A DNA stretch of 64,000 bases from positions 1,860,001 through 1,924,000 of the forward strand of contig NC_083676.1 of NCBI RefSeq assembly GCF_030384665.1, given 5' to 3'. The number at the start of each line of letters is the position of its first letter. Position 1 is the first letter of the stretch. The translations under genes and the position numbers were made by a program. Positions 11,233 to 21,590 of the stretch are shown piece after piece. The DNA is from Lodderomyces elongisporus. Taxonomy: Eukaryota; Ascomycota; Pichiomycetes; Serinales; Debaryomycetaceae. Below the pieces are notes generated by a model. That model had not been told where the DNA came from. It saw only the letters and a list, made by a program, of their open reading frames with translations, and ran no database searches.

Positions 11233-11650
11233 ACAAAGACACGAAATAAAAAGAACCACCAAAAGACTATAAATATTAACTGAATCAGAAAAACACTTGC
11301 TGATATAAACAATTTAATTAATTAATGAATTTATGATACCCTTCTTCCCCCCCTCCTGCCCCATCCTTTTAAAAGTTAAAAACAAATTGAAAATTTATTT
11401 TTTTTTTGGAAAAAAAAAGAAAAGGAAAATAAAACATATAACGAAATTTGATTGATAATGTAGAGTTAATTCTCCTTACAACATAGAATCTCTTCCCATC
11501 TTCAAAAACAAATAAATAAATAAAAAAATAATATAGATTAAGGCTATTGCTCATTACTTGTGATAACAGTTTCACAACAGAGAACTAACCTCACCAAAGA
11601 ATAAAACAAGTTTTGAAACATTTCTTTTATAGGCATAAAAAAAATTAAAA
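11233..11650. other. Intergenic, 3' of the Ser-rich gene and of the tRNA pair
   Basis: AT-rich, with no gene seen. The T-run on the minus strand at about 11637-11650 is the expected Pol III terminator of the tRNA-Phe gene. Confidence 0.6.
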
Positions 11651-11723
11651 TGCGGCTTCTGTGGCTCGAACACAGTACCTCCAGATCTTCAGTCTGACGC
11701 TCTCCCAGGTGAGCTAAAGCCGC
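11651..11723 (-). tRNA. tRNA-Phe (anticodon GAA)
   Basis: The 73-base cloverleaf has acceptor arm GCGGCTT/AAGCCGC and discriminator A. Anticodon GAA is at 11688-11690, and the T-arm holds TTCGAGC. There is no intron. A minus-strand T-run follows as terminator. The tRNA-Arg gene lies 16 bases upstream on the same strand. Confidence 0.95.
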
Positions 11724-11739
11724 AGATGATAAGTAAGAA

Positions 11740-11813
11740 AACCCACGCCGGGACTCGAACCCGGAATCCTTTGATTAGAAGTCAAAAGCGATAACCAATT
11801 TCGCCACGCAGGC
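11740..11813 (-). tRNA. tRNA-Arg (anticodon TCT)
   Basis: The gene has a consensus B-box (GGTTCGAGTCC). The anticodon stem TTTGA/TCAAA encloses loop CTTCTAA, so the anticodon is TCT, at 11777-11779, reading AGA. The acceptor arm GCCTGCG/CGTGGGT has several G-U pairs, including the terminal pair, as in the S. cerevisiae gene. There is no intron. A run of four T follows. Confidence 0.93.
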
Positions 11814-12802
11814 TTTTTCTTGGAAAAGTAATAATAGCTAAACTTTATGAAGAGCATTTTATTTAGCATAAAGTCAAATGACTTAATTTCAATATCTATC
11901 AAATCTATACTATTTACTATATTTGTTTTTCTCTGCAAATGTTTCTAATCAATCTAACAATACTGTTGTTCATTAAGAAGTTATCGAAAATGGAATTATC
12001 ATTGCGATAGTTTTTCACTTATAAATATTGGACATGTCTTGTCCATAAACTTGTCCCAACAAGTCGTACAATTTCAGTTGAATTATAATTTATAAAGTTT
12101 TGTTTCAATTCAGTACCAAAAAAATAAAAAGAAAGAGTGAGGAAACAATATTTTTTCAACTTGTTGCATGATTTTCTTGCACCTTCTTTTTCTCTTTTAT
12201 CTTTTAATTATATCTCGTCGTATACTATTGCATCATTTCTTGTACAATCTTATTGAGATGTAATTTTCTTTTTTTTTTTTTATTTCAATATTATTTTCCC
12301 TCTTTTTTTCAGTCAATATAGATTAATAAGATAGAAAGCCACAAGTTATGCTCAACTGTATCTTTTGTTCCTTGATCACACTGGATCGTGTTAGACTTAA
12401 TGTAGACATATAACTTGCTGATTAGTTGATCACCCTATACAAATTAAAACAGGTTTATAGTAAGTACAGTTGGTTCATTTCATATCATTTTACATTTACC
12501 TCAATCATAGCATCCAAGTAATATTATTCTACATCCTGTTGATTGCGAATTCCTTGTAAAAAGTAAATAAATAAAGATATAGGCACAATGTCGTTGGTTC
12601 ATTGTGCAATATGACAACACACAATCTTTTGAATAAATTGAATAAAATGAAAAATTTCAATAATTTTGATAATAAACAAAATAGATAGTAATAATTCTAA
12701 TAATAATAATAATAATAATAACAAACATACTTTTGTATACAAGAAAGCCCTGAATCAACCAAGACCCAACATTCTATACAAACCCACTACATTACTGGTT
12801 GC
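11814..12802. other. Intergenic region between the tRNA pair and the permease
   Basis: No gene is recognised. It holds two adjacent small hairpins (12030-12044 and 12049-12064), a perfect 8-bp hairpin (12583-12607) and an (AAT)n microsatellite at about 12698-12720. I searched by eye for a solo LTR, since yeast Ty elements favour tRNA flanks, and could not define one. Confidence 0.5.
12583..12607. other. Perfect 8-bp stem hairpin
   Basis: GCACAATG and CATTGTGC flank a 9-base loop. It lies about 195 bases 3' of the permease stop, so it would be in or just past its 3' UTR. No T-run follows to suggest a Pol III terminator. Confidence 0.45.
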
Positions 12803-14398
12803 TCATTTCTTATTCTCAAATGAATCCCCAACAGAGCCCCGCTCCGTCACATGACCAGCACCTGCCATTTGCCCCTCCTCACCATTATCATCATTATCAT
12901 ATTCTTCTTCATCCCTAGCATTGATATTATTGTGAAATTTCTCGGGACCCAAGAAGATGCATATAATCATGTAGGCAAAAACACAACCACAAAATATGCA
13001 CATCACTTTTCCATAATCGTACATTCCTGGCGCACCTCCTTCAATTGGAAACCTTTCTCCAAGACGAGCCTCAATTGTTGAACTTGCCGAACTTGCCAAA
13101 TTACCCAATTGGTAAGATAAACCTGAGATCAATGTTCTATGTGCCTTATTGACAACCTCTAATAAATAGACACTAGATATACCCCATGATCCCATAACAC
13201 CTGCACTCAAAAGAACATATGCCCACCATCTCGTATCAGCGTGGAAAAATGATGGGTAAATAAATGCGGCACACCAAAGGGAGCAAATGATAACAGTGAG
13301 TCTTCTACCCAATAATTCAGAAACCGAGCCCATTACGGTTCCTCCGAGCATAGCACCAAGATTACTCACAACCACAATAACGGTTCTCATATTCCAACCA
13401 ACTTCAAATTGTTTTGTCAACATGGTGACATACAAATCTTGTGATCCGTGGGTGGTAAAGTTCCAGCCAGCGTAAAGCAAAACCAAATAAATGAGCAACA
13501 ACCACTCTGTCTTCAATGTCTTGATCAAACTGGGATCAATCCAACGGTTACCATGCTTAGCACGGAATCTCTTCTTTTTTTCCTGCATAGCAATAAAATC
13601 CGGTGACTCGGGCACAATTAGTCTCCATACAATAAGAATAACACTCAAACCAGCGCTAAACCAAAACAAAGATCTCCATCCTTCACCTGGCTTGTAGGTG
13701 TTGATAAAAGCTCTGTAGAATACCATTGCAAGAATATAACCAAATGAATAGCCCGGTAAGTAGAAACCAGACAATATGGATCTAGCACGAGTTGGTTGAT
13801 TTTCCAAACTGGTAACCATACTGATTGGTGCCATAGCGCCCATAAGAATACCAAAAACAGCTCTCACACCGAGGAATTGTTCCAAAGTTTTGACAAAACC
13901 GGTACCAATCTCAACAAAGATAAAGCATGTGACAATTGTGATATATGTCCATTTCCTACCAAACTTATCTGCAGCAAGACCAAATATCACGGCACCAACA
14001 GATCTCAACATCAAGACCAATGTCATACCCCAGGTGATTTGGGTGACATTGACATTCAAAGTAGCTGCAATTTCTGGAGCCGAGACCGAGACAGCAAAGA
14101 AATCAAGGGAGTCCAATACCCAACTAAAGTACCCCAAGAAATAGAAATTCCAATCACTCAATGTCATTTCCCTTAAGCCTGGTAAAGGGTTAACGACTTC
14201 ATACCATCTTTTGTTAGTATGATGTATGGGCAAGTCGATTAAAGTAGAGAATCTTGTGGCAAAGTAATGGGAGATGGATTTGAATGAAAGGTCTGGCCCT
14301 TTGTTGAAAAGTTCTTCTTCTTCTCTGTCATGGTCTACAGAGTCACTAATGTTGGTTGCATATGGCGAAATATGCTCAATGTCAACCTTACCACTCAT
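12803..14398 (-). CDS. JEN-family monocarboxylate/dicarboxylate:H+ symporter
   Basis: The 531-residue major facilitator protein has a long soluble N-terminus (about 80 residues) and about twelve hydrophobic segments. The JEN signature NxxTHxSQDxxxT is complete (N313 to T325, NFTTHGSQDLYVT), and the MFS loop motif DKFGRKW follows segment 2. JEN proteins import lactate, pyruvate or dicarboxylates with protons at the plasma membrane and are induced by non-fermentable carbon and repressed by glucose. Candida-group yeasts carry JEN1 (monocarboxylate) and JEN2 (dicarboxylate) paralogues, and I cannot separate these from the sequence. The acidic C-terminal tail and the Lys-rich loop near residues 273-281 are candidate endocytosis signals. 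The upstream 2.5 kb, shared with LYS9, is long enough for complex regulation. Confidence 0.9.
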   Translation of the reverse strand: MSGKVDIEHISPYATNISDSVDHDREEEELFNKGPDLSFKSISHYFATRFSTLIDLPIHHTNKRWYEVVNPLPGLREMTLSDWNFYFLGYFSWVLDSLDFFAVSVSAPEIAATLNVNVTQITWGMTLVLMLRSVGAVIFGLAADKFGRKWTYITIVTCFIFVEIGTGFVKTLEQFLGVRAVFGILMGAMAPISMVTSLENQPTRARSILSGFYLPGYSFGYILAMVFYRAFINTYKPGEGWRSLFWFSAGLSVILIVWRLIVPESPDFIAMQEKKKRFRAKHGNRWIDPSLIKTLKTEWLLLIYLVLLYAGWNFTTHGSQDLYVTMLTKQFEVGWNMRTVIVVVSNLGAMLGGTVMGSVSELLGRRLTVIICSLWCAAFIYPSFFHADTRWWAYVLLSAGVMGSWGISSVYLLEVVNKAHRTLISGLSYQLGNLASSASSTIEARLGERFPIEGGAPGMYDYGKVMCIFCGCVFAYMIICIFLGPEKFHNNINARDEEEYDNDDNGEEGQMAGAGHVTERGSVGDSFENKK

Positions 14399-16288
14399 GA
14401 TTTAATGATCCCTTTTCCTTTTTCCTTTTTCCTTTTGTGATAGGATACTTGTTCAAATGGTTTTTGAGTGACCTGGAATGAAGAAAAGAAAAGTGGTTAG
14501 AAAAAAAAGAAAAAGAAAAAGAAAAAGAAAAAGAAAAAGAAGAAGAAGGCAAGATAATTCTTATCAGGGCTTTGATGGAAGTTATATGCTTTACATTTTA
14601 TATTGCCCTTATTGTTTTTGGCTCTACCTTATTGTTCAACTGCCTCCAACTTCAACTCATACTCCCGCCCTTGCTCCTCTTGTCTTCTTCTTCTTCTTCT
14701 TCTTCTTCTTCTTTCCTTTTTGTTCTTTTGGACCTTACCCCAACATTCTCAATTTGAACAATAGCGGAGAACTTGTTCTCCAACATTCTTTATTGTCTCC
14801 ACAATGTAGAAAAGCTTTTTTTCTTCATGAGTGGTTTTAATTTTTTTTGGGGGTACCTTATCAGTCTGCTCAGATATTATGTGTACTAACAAGTGTGGGG
14901 AAACGGCAAACATCAAGCAAAATAGTGTATACTTAGCTGCAAAAATACTTAGCCGTCAAATTTTTTTCTTCTTTAAAATAAATAAATAAAAAGCGCTTTC
15001 GCAGCCAATTAATTAATGATGCATTAGTCGGAGAAATTGACACTTTTTTTGCCCCGTTGTGGAGAGGAGCGATGGTGGGAGTTGAGAGCAATAAAAGAAG
15101 AAAAGAAAAAAAAACCAAAGGAAAAAGGTATATGACAAGGCGGTGGCAATTCAATTCAGCATCTCCATTTTTGGCTGTAGATTTGAAGTCCTTGCTCGAT
15201 ACTTGTTTTAAAATATACTAAGTACAAAAGTTTTGAGTCTTTTTTTCCTTTTTTTTTTTCTTTCTTTCCTGTTTTTCCTTTTTTGTCGTTGTTCCTCCTT
15301 TCATGTAAAAGCTATCAGTCACTGCTGTTTTGACGTTTGAATGTAACTCAATGGTCCAAATAAGGGGACTATAATTTGTGTCCGAGTGCCAAGCTAAATA
15401 GAGAAGGGCAACGTTGGCTGAAGGACAGGTGTGAAATGGCGAGTGAGGGGAAGTTAGTTCTGGCATTTTCGATAAGGTGGAGGAAGAAAGGAGGGAGGGG
15501 AGAATGGCAGATAGTCCGAGAGAGAGAAAGAGAGAAAGAGAGAGAGAGAGAGCTGCCTGCCAGTTAAATTGACTGCTACCCCACAATCTTTTTTTATTTT
15601 TATTAATTTTTTTATTTATTTTTTTATTTTAAATTTCCTCGTAAATAAAATTTTAGGGGGAGGTGGGAGGACTTTTTTTTTTGTGAAGCACGAGGAGATA
15701 CGTTTGAAAATATAAATTACATACACACACACAAACACACACCGAGACAAACACACTTACGAACACGCGATACTCTGATAAATCAACTGCTATCTCTATT
15801 CGTCTAGTTAATTCTTCCATACCCGGGCTGTAAAGGGTAAGCATAGGCATACTTTGGTCGCGTCTGTATAACGATGGGCGAGGAAGGGGGTGGCAGGGGG
15901 GCAAAGGGGAAGGAGAGGGAGGAGTAATTAGTTGATAATAGATAGAAAGCCTTGGAGAAGACCAGGAAAAAGTAATACATCTCAAGACCCGCCTTCAATG
16001 TCTTTGACCAATGGTATATACAACTTCTTAGCGATTCAAACTTTAGCAATGCAACTTGATTTCTCCTCATAGTCATCTCTAATTGATTAGTAATACCAAT
16101 AATTATCCTTGAAAAGAATGAGAGTCAACTTCTGGAGATAAAGACAAGATGATTGCATTCTTTTGTAGATATAAAACATACAAGTATATGAAGTCCGTGG
16201 TTTCTGGTAATATATTCTCACTTTACGAAACAAAAATCTAAAATACTGAATATCATATAGTGAGATGTATCAAAGTTTGTAGACCATA

Positions 16289-16296
16289 TCACGTGA
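16289..16296. promoter_or_regulatory. Palindromic TCACGTGA (Cbf1-type) site
   Basis: An exact TCACGTGA lies about 590 bases upstream of the LYS9 start. It matches the preferred Cbf1/bHLH site. Whether it acts on LYS9 is inferred from position only. Confidence 0.4.
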
Positions 16297-16529
16297 CTAA
16301 GATAAGGAAAAGTTGAGTCATAGTTTGTTTGAGCAAGAGAAAATTTTTTTATTTTATTTTTACTTTTTTATTATTTTTTTTTTTTTTTCAATATTTCCAA
16401 TTTATTCATTTTGACAGGTATTGAGAAATTGAGAAAAAATCAAAAATTTGAAAAAGACAAAAAGAGGGAAAGAGAGAGGGTTAGAGAAAGAGAGAGGGAT
16501 ATGGAACGTTAGATCCAATGAGCAAGTAG

Positions 16530-16570
16530 GTTAGTGGGCTAGTGGGTTAGTGGGTTAGTGGGTTAGTGGA
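16530..16570 (+). repeat. 8-bp tandem repeat TTAGTGGG
   Basis: About five consecutive units of TTAGTGGG, one with CTAGTGGG, lie about 320 bases upstream of LYS9. It is G-rich on this strand. Confidence 0.75.
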
Positions 16571-16886
16571 CAAGTGGCAGAGTTTTGTTAGAGGGAGGAA
16601 TAGAAGTAAGGAAAATGGCGCGCTTACAAAATTTCTATAGCTAGGAGCTAACCGCTAACGGCCCACAATTGAACAAATGTGTAATTTTTCAACACCTTCC
16701 ACAACAACAAAGGGTATTTTTTTTTCTACTGGAATAATATAATTTCAAATTTACACCCACTTCTTTTCCCTTTCTAAAAAATTTCTTTTCTTTTTTTTTT
16801 TTAAATTTTTTTCTTTATCATCTGGATAACTTACTTCTTATTCTCTTCACCAACATAAAGAAAACCTCAATTTCATTAGTAAAATC

Positions 16887-18221
16887 ATGGTTCAGAAAGT
16901 TTTGTTATTAGGTTCTGGTTTTGTTGCCAAACCAACTGTCGACATCTTAGCAGCCGACCCAAACATCGAAGTCACCGTTGCGTGCAGAACTTTATCCAAG
17001 GCCAAGGAGTTGGCTGGTGACAAAGCCCAAGCAATCTCCTTGGATGTTACTAATTCAGAAGCATTGGACTCGGAATTGGCCAAATTTGACCTTGTCATCT
17101 CATTGATTCCATACACATATCACGTCAATGTTGTTAAATCCGCCATCAAGAACAAGAAACACGTTGTCACTACTTCATACATCAACCCACAATTGAAGGC
17201 ATTGGAGAAGGAAATTGAAGCTGCTGGAATCACCGTAATGAATGAAATCGGTTTGGACCCAGGTATCGACCACTTGTACGCCGTTAAGACAATTGAAGAA
17301 GTCCACCGTGACGGCGGTAAGATCAAATCATTCCTCTCATACTGTGGTGGTTTGCCTGCACCTGAAAACTCTGACAATCCTTTGGGATACAAATTCTCAT
17401 GGAGTTCGAGAGGTGTCTTGTTGGCATTGAGAAACTCTGCCAAATACTGGCAATCAGGCAAAGTCGTTGATGTCAAGTCAGAAGACTTGATGGCCAGCGC
17501 CAAGCCATACTTTATCTACCCTGGTTTTGCCCTCGTTTGCTACCCAAACAGAGACTCAACAACTTATAAAGAATTGTACAACATCCCAGAGGCAGAAACA
17601 GTTGTTAGAGGAACATTGAGATTCCAAGGCTTTCCAGAATTCGTCAAGGTTTTGGTTGACACCGGATTCTTGAAGGATGACGAAACTGAAATCTTTACAA
17701 AGGAAGGACCATGGAACGAAGCTACTGCCAAACTTATTGGTGCTAAATCATCATCCCAAGAAGATTTGATTACCAGAATTAAAGAGCTCACCAAATTCAA
17801 GTCTCAGGAAGACGAAGAACGTATTATTGATGGATTCAAATGGTTGGGTCTTCTCTCTGAGAAACCAATTCATCCAAAGGGTAACCCATTGGACACATTG
17901 TGTGCTACATTGGAAGAATTGATGCAATACGAAGAAGGCGAACGTGACTTGGTCATTTTGCAACACAAGTTTGGCATTGAAAACAAAGATGGAACCACAG
18001 AGACCAGAACCTCTACTTTGGTGGATTACGGTGTTCCAGGCGGCTACTCATCAATGGCCAAGTTGGTTGGTGTTCCTTGTGCCGTTGCCACTAAGCAAAT
18101 CTTGAATGGTACTTTGAACAAGAAGGGATTGCTTGCTCCAATGTCATCAGAAATCAATGATCCAATCATGAAGGAGTTGAAAGATGAATATGGTATTTTC
18201 TTAGTCGAAAAGACCCTCTAA
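16887..18221 (+). CDS. LYS9: Saccharopine dehydrogenase (NADP+, L-glutamate-forming)
   Basis: The 444-residue enzyme catalyses the penultimate step of fungal lysine synthesis by the alpha-aminoadipate pathway, condensing aminoadipate semialdehyde with glutamate to saccharopine. The N-terminus is a Rossmann fold with LLGSGFVAKP (residues 6-15) binding NADP. The middle holds NEIGLDPGIDHLYA and SYCGGLPAPE, which are highly conserved in this family, and the length matches the yeast enzyme (446). Codon use is that of a well-expressed gene, and I found no in-frame CTG. The ATG lies in an A-rich context (AAAATCATGG). It is transcribed divergently from the JEN gene; no Lys14-type site was identified with confidence. 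Confidence 0.97.
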   Translation: MVQKVLLLGSGFVAKPTVDILAADPNIEVTVACRTLSKAKELAGDKAQAISLDVTNSEALDSELAKFDLVISLIPYTYHVNVVKSAIKNKKHVVTTSYINPQLKALEKEIEAAGITVMNEIGLDPGIDHLYAVKTIEEVHRDGGKIKSFLSYCGGLPAPENSDNPLGYKFSWSSRGVLLALRNSAKYWQSGKVVDVKSEDLMASAKPYFIYPGFALVCYPNRDSTTYKELYNIPEAETVVRGTLRFQGFPEFVKVLVDTGFLKDDETEIFTKEGPWNEATAKLIGAKSSSQEDLITRIKELTKFKSQEDEERIIDGFKWLGLLSEKPIHPKGNPLDTLCATLEELMQYEEGERDLVILQHKFGIENKDGTTETRTSTLVDYGVPGGYSSMAKLVGVPCAVATKQILNGTLNKKGLLAPMSSEINDPIMKELKDEYGIFLVEKTL

Positions 18222-18423
18222 TTTATAGATAGCAACTATTTAAATATATAAACAAGTATATTTAATTTACACATGAGCAATTAAAATCTACATACCAAAC
18301 CGCTTTACACTCCCTCCCCTCCCTTTCTCTTCCCATTAAAAAAGAAAATGTAGAAATTCTTTGAAAAAAAATAAGAAAAAGAAAAAGAAAAAGAAAAAAG
18401 TAAAAAGTAGTCAATATTCATGA

Positions 18424-20118
18424 TTAATCGTAAAAGTCATCATCGTCTGATTCATAACCGGACGAATATGCAGTAAGGGTATTTGTTAAATCCTCTAAGA
18501 GCTCATCTTTATCTTCAACAATCTGTGTAATTTTGTCACCACCATTATTGCTGCTGCTGCTGTTGCGAATATTCTCAATAATTACCCTATATGGTTTAAG
18601 AAATGAGCGCAACCCTTGGTGTACATTAAACTCCACATGAAACTTTGTGTTTGCACCATTTTTGAGAATCTCTATGGGGAAAGTATCACCACCTGTTAAA
18701 ATGTTTTCTATATACAAGTTTTGATACATGTTTGTAATGTCCACATCTTCCTGTTTGATATCAACTTCTTGTTTAGTTATTATATTGCGAGAAAAATATC
18801 GCTCACAATCGCCAGTTAGTCCCAAATCTATTTTTTCATCCTTTTGTTGCATACTCTTGAGATTCAACAGCTTAGCCGTCCAGTCTTGTATATTTGACAA
18901 ATTAACATCCATCATTTGACTAGTATTGCTTGCATTATCCGCTTCACTGACAATCTTGATTTCATTGACAATTTTCCTAGTTTCATCACCACGCAAGAGA
19001 CTATCCTGCAATCGCAGCATATTTACCTGGTTAACAAATTGATTGTTGATACCCCAAATCGAATTAATAAACATTGCTTGTATACTAGAAGTGTGCCATA
19101 CTGACTCCATTTCCACATTTTGCAACATTGTTGAAGCATAATCTGGTTTTATTGGGAAAAACAAATTCAGCAGTTTACTTAATTCAACAAATGACTTGAT
19201 CTCCGAAATTTTTTGTATGGTGGAAATCTTCTTATTTGAATTTTGAGAAAGCAAAGCAAAGGTCCATATATTCATCTTGTTGTTGAAATATTCATCCTGA
19301 ATACTTTCAACCATTGCCGTTGTGAATCCGCCCCATGCATCACTCATTGATGTGCCCAATTGAATACCTTGCAAATAATCACATCTTTCAAGCCAAGAAC
19401 GGAAACTTTCCATAATCTCATCTTCCAATAAAGCGTTGTTGAACTCAGCGTGACCAACATCATATGTAGCAAACTTTTGGTTATTGAAATTGTAATGTGA
19501 TCCTGGTTGATTATGTACGTGTTGATAATTGGGTAAAGTAATGATAGATTTTGGATTATAGATGAGCTTGTTATAGTCTGACCAGTATCGCGTGTTTCTT
19601 GTGTTGAGCAATCCAGAAGTTGGTTTTCCCAGGTCCAAATTTCGCTGATACTCATTCTTCTCAACTCGGGGTGCAGGTGAGGATAATGATGATGGAAAAG
19701 AAGAAGAGGAAGATGCAGAAGATGCAGAAGATGCAGAAGGTAGCTGCGATGGTATGAGTGATGACTCCTTGTTGAAAATGGGCATATCTAAAGATGAAGG
19801 TACTTGTTCCGAATACTCATACTTGCCCAATGCTCCCAATCCACCTCTTAGATCAAAGACTAATGCCCTTGGAAAATAACTGGATGATCCACCGCCAGCA
19901 CCGCCAGCATCGCCAGCACTTCCATTATAATTATCACCACCACCACCACCACCAGTAAAAGAGCTCAAACTCAGACTTTTGTAGAGAAATGTGTTGAGAT
20001 CATGATATGGAGATGCACTGGATTTCGTGTAAGGAATCTCTGACTCTTGACAATTGTAAAGATGAGTCGTTGTATTGTTTGCAAACTGACCAAATGAAAG
20101 GTTGAAAATTTCACTCAT
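18424..20118 (-). CDS. DML1: Dml1/Misato-type mitochondrial inheritance protein
   Basis: The 564-residue protein starts MSEIFNLSFGQFAN, the tubulin-like N-terminus typical of Dml1/Misato. The expected YxxGxxxxxYxS-like features follow, including RYWSDYNKLIYNPKSI and the SDAWGGF segment near the middle, which resembles a tubulin GTP loop. In S. cerevisiae Dml1 is essential and affects mitochondrial DNA inheritance and compartmentalisation. The frame stays open 18 codons further upstream, but that part translates a (ACAAAAA)n repeat, so the start at 20118 is chosen. Gly- and Ser-rich insertions at about residues 59-77 and 128-148 are low-complexity additions. It converges with LYS9, 202 bases between stops. 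Confidence 0.88.
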   Translation of the reverse strand: MSEIFNLSFGQFANNTTTHLYNCQESEIPYTKSSASPYHDLNTFLYKSLSLSSFTGGGGGGDNYNGSAGDAGGAGGGSSSYFPRALVFDLRGGLGALGKYEYSEQVPSSLDMPIFNKESSLIPSQLPSASSASSASSSSSFPSSLSSPAPRVEKNEYQRNLDLGKPTSGLLNTRNTRYWSDYNKLIYNPKSIITLPNYQHVHNQPGSHYNFNNQKFATYDVGHAEFNNALLEDEIMESFRSWLERCDYLQGIQLGTSMSDAWGGFTTAMVESIQDEYFNNKMNIWTFALLSQNSNKKISTIQKISEIKSFVELSKLLNLFFPIKPDYASTMLQNVEMESVWHTSSIQAMFINSIWGINNQFVNQVNMLRLQDSLLRGDETRKIVNEIKIVSEADNASNTSQMMDVNLSNIQDWTAKLLNLKSMQQKDEKIDLGLTGDCERYFSRNIITKQEVDIKQEDVDITNMYQNLYIENILTGGDTFPIEILKNGANTKFHVEFNVHQGLRSFLKPYRVIIENIRNSSSSNNGGDKITQIVEDKDELLEDLTNTLTAYSSGYESDDDDFYD

Positions 20119-20410
20119 TATAAAGCCAAAAAACAAAAAACAAAAAACAAAAAACAAAAAACAAAAAACCAAAAAAAAGGAAAATAAAAAACACGGCAGG
20201 AGATTGGTCGATTCTGAGTAGTAACGAAATAATTAATAATTTACAGAGAAGGAATCATAAGAATTGAGGTACGATTTTTTGTAGATTTAGAGATGCGCTT
20301 TTGATTTCTCCATTAACTCCATAAATGTTCTTTGACGCTTTTGTGTGCGTGTGTGCGTAACTTTTTCTTTTCTATACAAATTTATTTTTACATTTAAAAA
20401 TTTGTCGATG
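20119..20410. other. DML1 upstream region with (ACAAAAA)n repeat
   Basis: A 7-bp repeat at about 20128-20170 lies directly in the DML1 leader. Nothing else is recognised up to the retroelement. Confidence 0.5.
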
Positions 20411-20760
20411 ATGCAGAAATATATATATCTGATTACAAGGTCAATACAATAGGAGCTACCGAGTTGGCTATGTATTACACTTTTCGGTTCATGAAGAGAA
20501 TCCCACTTGTATAAAATATATAGATGTGACTAAATCGCACGTAGTTCTGAGTGAGTAGCTTGATAGATTATTATCAATCTGGAATATTACAAAGCAGATT
20601 ATAAATAACCCAAGTGCGCTCATTGAGCTCGATATAATCACACTCACGGGTGGAAAAAATTACTATGAACTGTATAAACATTTGAATGGACCTTTAGACA
20701 CGTACTCCACTAATTTAGTTCAATACTGTGTACTCAATATAGCCAAATTTGCGTAAGTGA
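20411..20760 (+). repeat. Inverted copy of the element's LTR end and gag start
   Basis: The plus strand here matches the reverse complement of about 22432-22080, including the segments CAATACAATAGGAGCTACCG and AACCCAAGTGCGCTCATTGA. The gag ATG is lost (TTATCA at that place), and a TAA closes the frame near 20757 where the other copy stays open. It is therefore an older or independently decayed copy. Confidence 0.85.
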
Positions 20761-20765
20761 TTTAC

Positions 20766-21120
20766 TCATGGATAAAAACCATGCCATTTATGGTGGATTG
20801 GCATGAAAACTGCTTTCAACATAGTGCGTGCTTTATTCTGAACAGTATGGTATATTCTCTCTGCAATGTCGTCTTGGTGGGGGTGATAAGGCATAATCAG
20901 TTGATGTTCAATTCCTTTCGATGAAATGAGATTATGCAACTTAGTGTTTAGAAACTCACCACCATTATCCGTCCATCCATAAAGCACCAACGCGGTCATT
21001 GTTACCACTAAAAAGAATACTTGTTTCAGCTAAAGTGATAAAATTTTGATCAACGTCTCTGTGGCGTTAGGATTAACTCGGCAAAGTATCGACATGTAAG
21101 TAGTGGCTGTAACCATCAGC
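20766..21120 (-). pseudogene. Integrase remnant
   Basis: Two frames carry pieces of a copia-type integrase core. The first (from 21120) has DGYSHYLHVDT before a stop. The second (to 20766) has TDNGGEFLN, then IEHQLIMPYHPHQDDIAER, matching the second Asp and the Glu of the DDE triad (D in TDNGGEF; E in DIAER). A frame change separates them, so no functional protein is made. Confidence 0.8.
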
Positions 21121-21309
21121 AATGTTTAAAGAATATATTTGGAACCGTCGAGTGATCCATATATAATGAAAATGGTCTACAGATGTTTGGGTGAAAAAGC
21201 TGGAGGTGGACGGGTAGGAGAAAAAAAATTACTTACTTTGAGTTTGAGAACAAAAACTTATCCAGCACAACATGCTTCATCATATGGAACAGCACCAGTC
21301 ATCAAGTCT

Positions 21310-21370
21310 TTGTCAGTAATGAATCGTTATGAAGCACCACTGTCGATGAATCTGCGTCCGGAAAGATCCA
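21310..21370 (-). pseudogene. Aspartic protease remnant
   Basis: FIDSGAS on the minus strand (DSGAS codons 21344-21330) is the active-site motif of a retroviral-type protease. TAA follows at 21329-21327, after which RFITDKDL continues in frame as expected for the family. Confidence 0.7.
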
Positions 21371-21499
21371 GGTGCACAAGATTAAAAAAAAATAGGCGGT
21401 TTATCAGCTAGGGAATTCGAGGAAGTAGTGTTCGAATTAAGCTTCAAGGGGCTTTCGCCCACAATTGTTTTTTTTTTTTCTATTTTTACCTTTATTTAG

Positions 21500-21541
21500 A
21501 CACCTAGGAGCATAATGACCAAACTTACCACACGAATGGCA
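21500..21541 (-). pseudogene. Gag CCHC zinc knuckle, out of frame with gag
   Basis: The minus strand codes CHSCGKFGHYAPRC, an exact CX2CX4HX4C. It lies about 50 bases past the gag stop and one base out of frame with it. Confidence 0.75.
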
Positions 21542-21590
21542 CTTAGCAACGTTTTGGGCGACCAACGCCAAAGATTCCACTTCAGTCTCA

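Larger units (their letters stand above)
14399..16886. other. Long divergent intergenic region between the JEN gene and LYS9
   Basis: No gene is recognised. Frames here translate repeats: (AAAAAG)n at about 14495-14540, (TTC)n at about 14690-14715, (GA)n at about 15522-15552 and (CA)n at about 15720-15740. A CACGTG box lies at 16290 and an 8-bp G-rich tandem repeat at about 16530-16570. T-rich tracts at 16340-16390 and 16720-16815 precede LYS9. Confidence 0.6.

Noticed and set aside
14478..14840. Lys/Arg-rich then Ser/Phe-rich frame
   Set aside because: It translates (AAAAAG)n and (TTC)n microsatellites; no domain.
20119..20172. 18-codon extension of DML1
   Set aside because: It is a translation of the (ACAAAAA)n repeat; family members start at MSEIFNLSFGQ-like sequence.
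21139..21411. 90-codon plus-strand frame in the copia element
   Set aside because: Antisense of the protease region, whose DSGAS motif reads on the minus strand.
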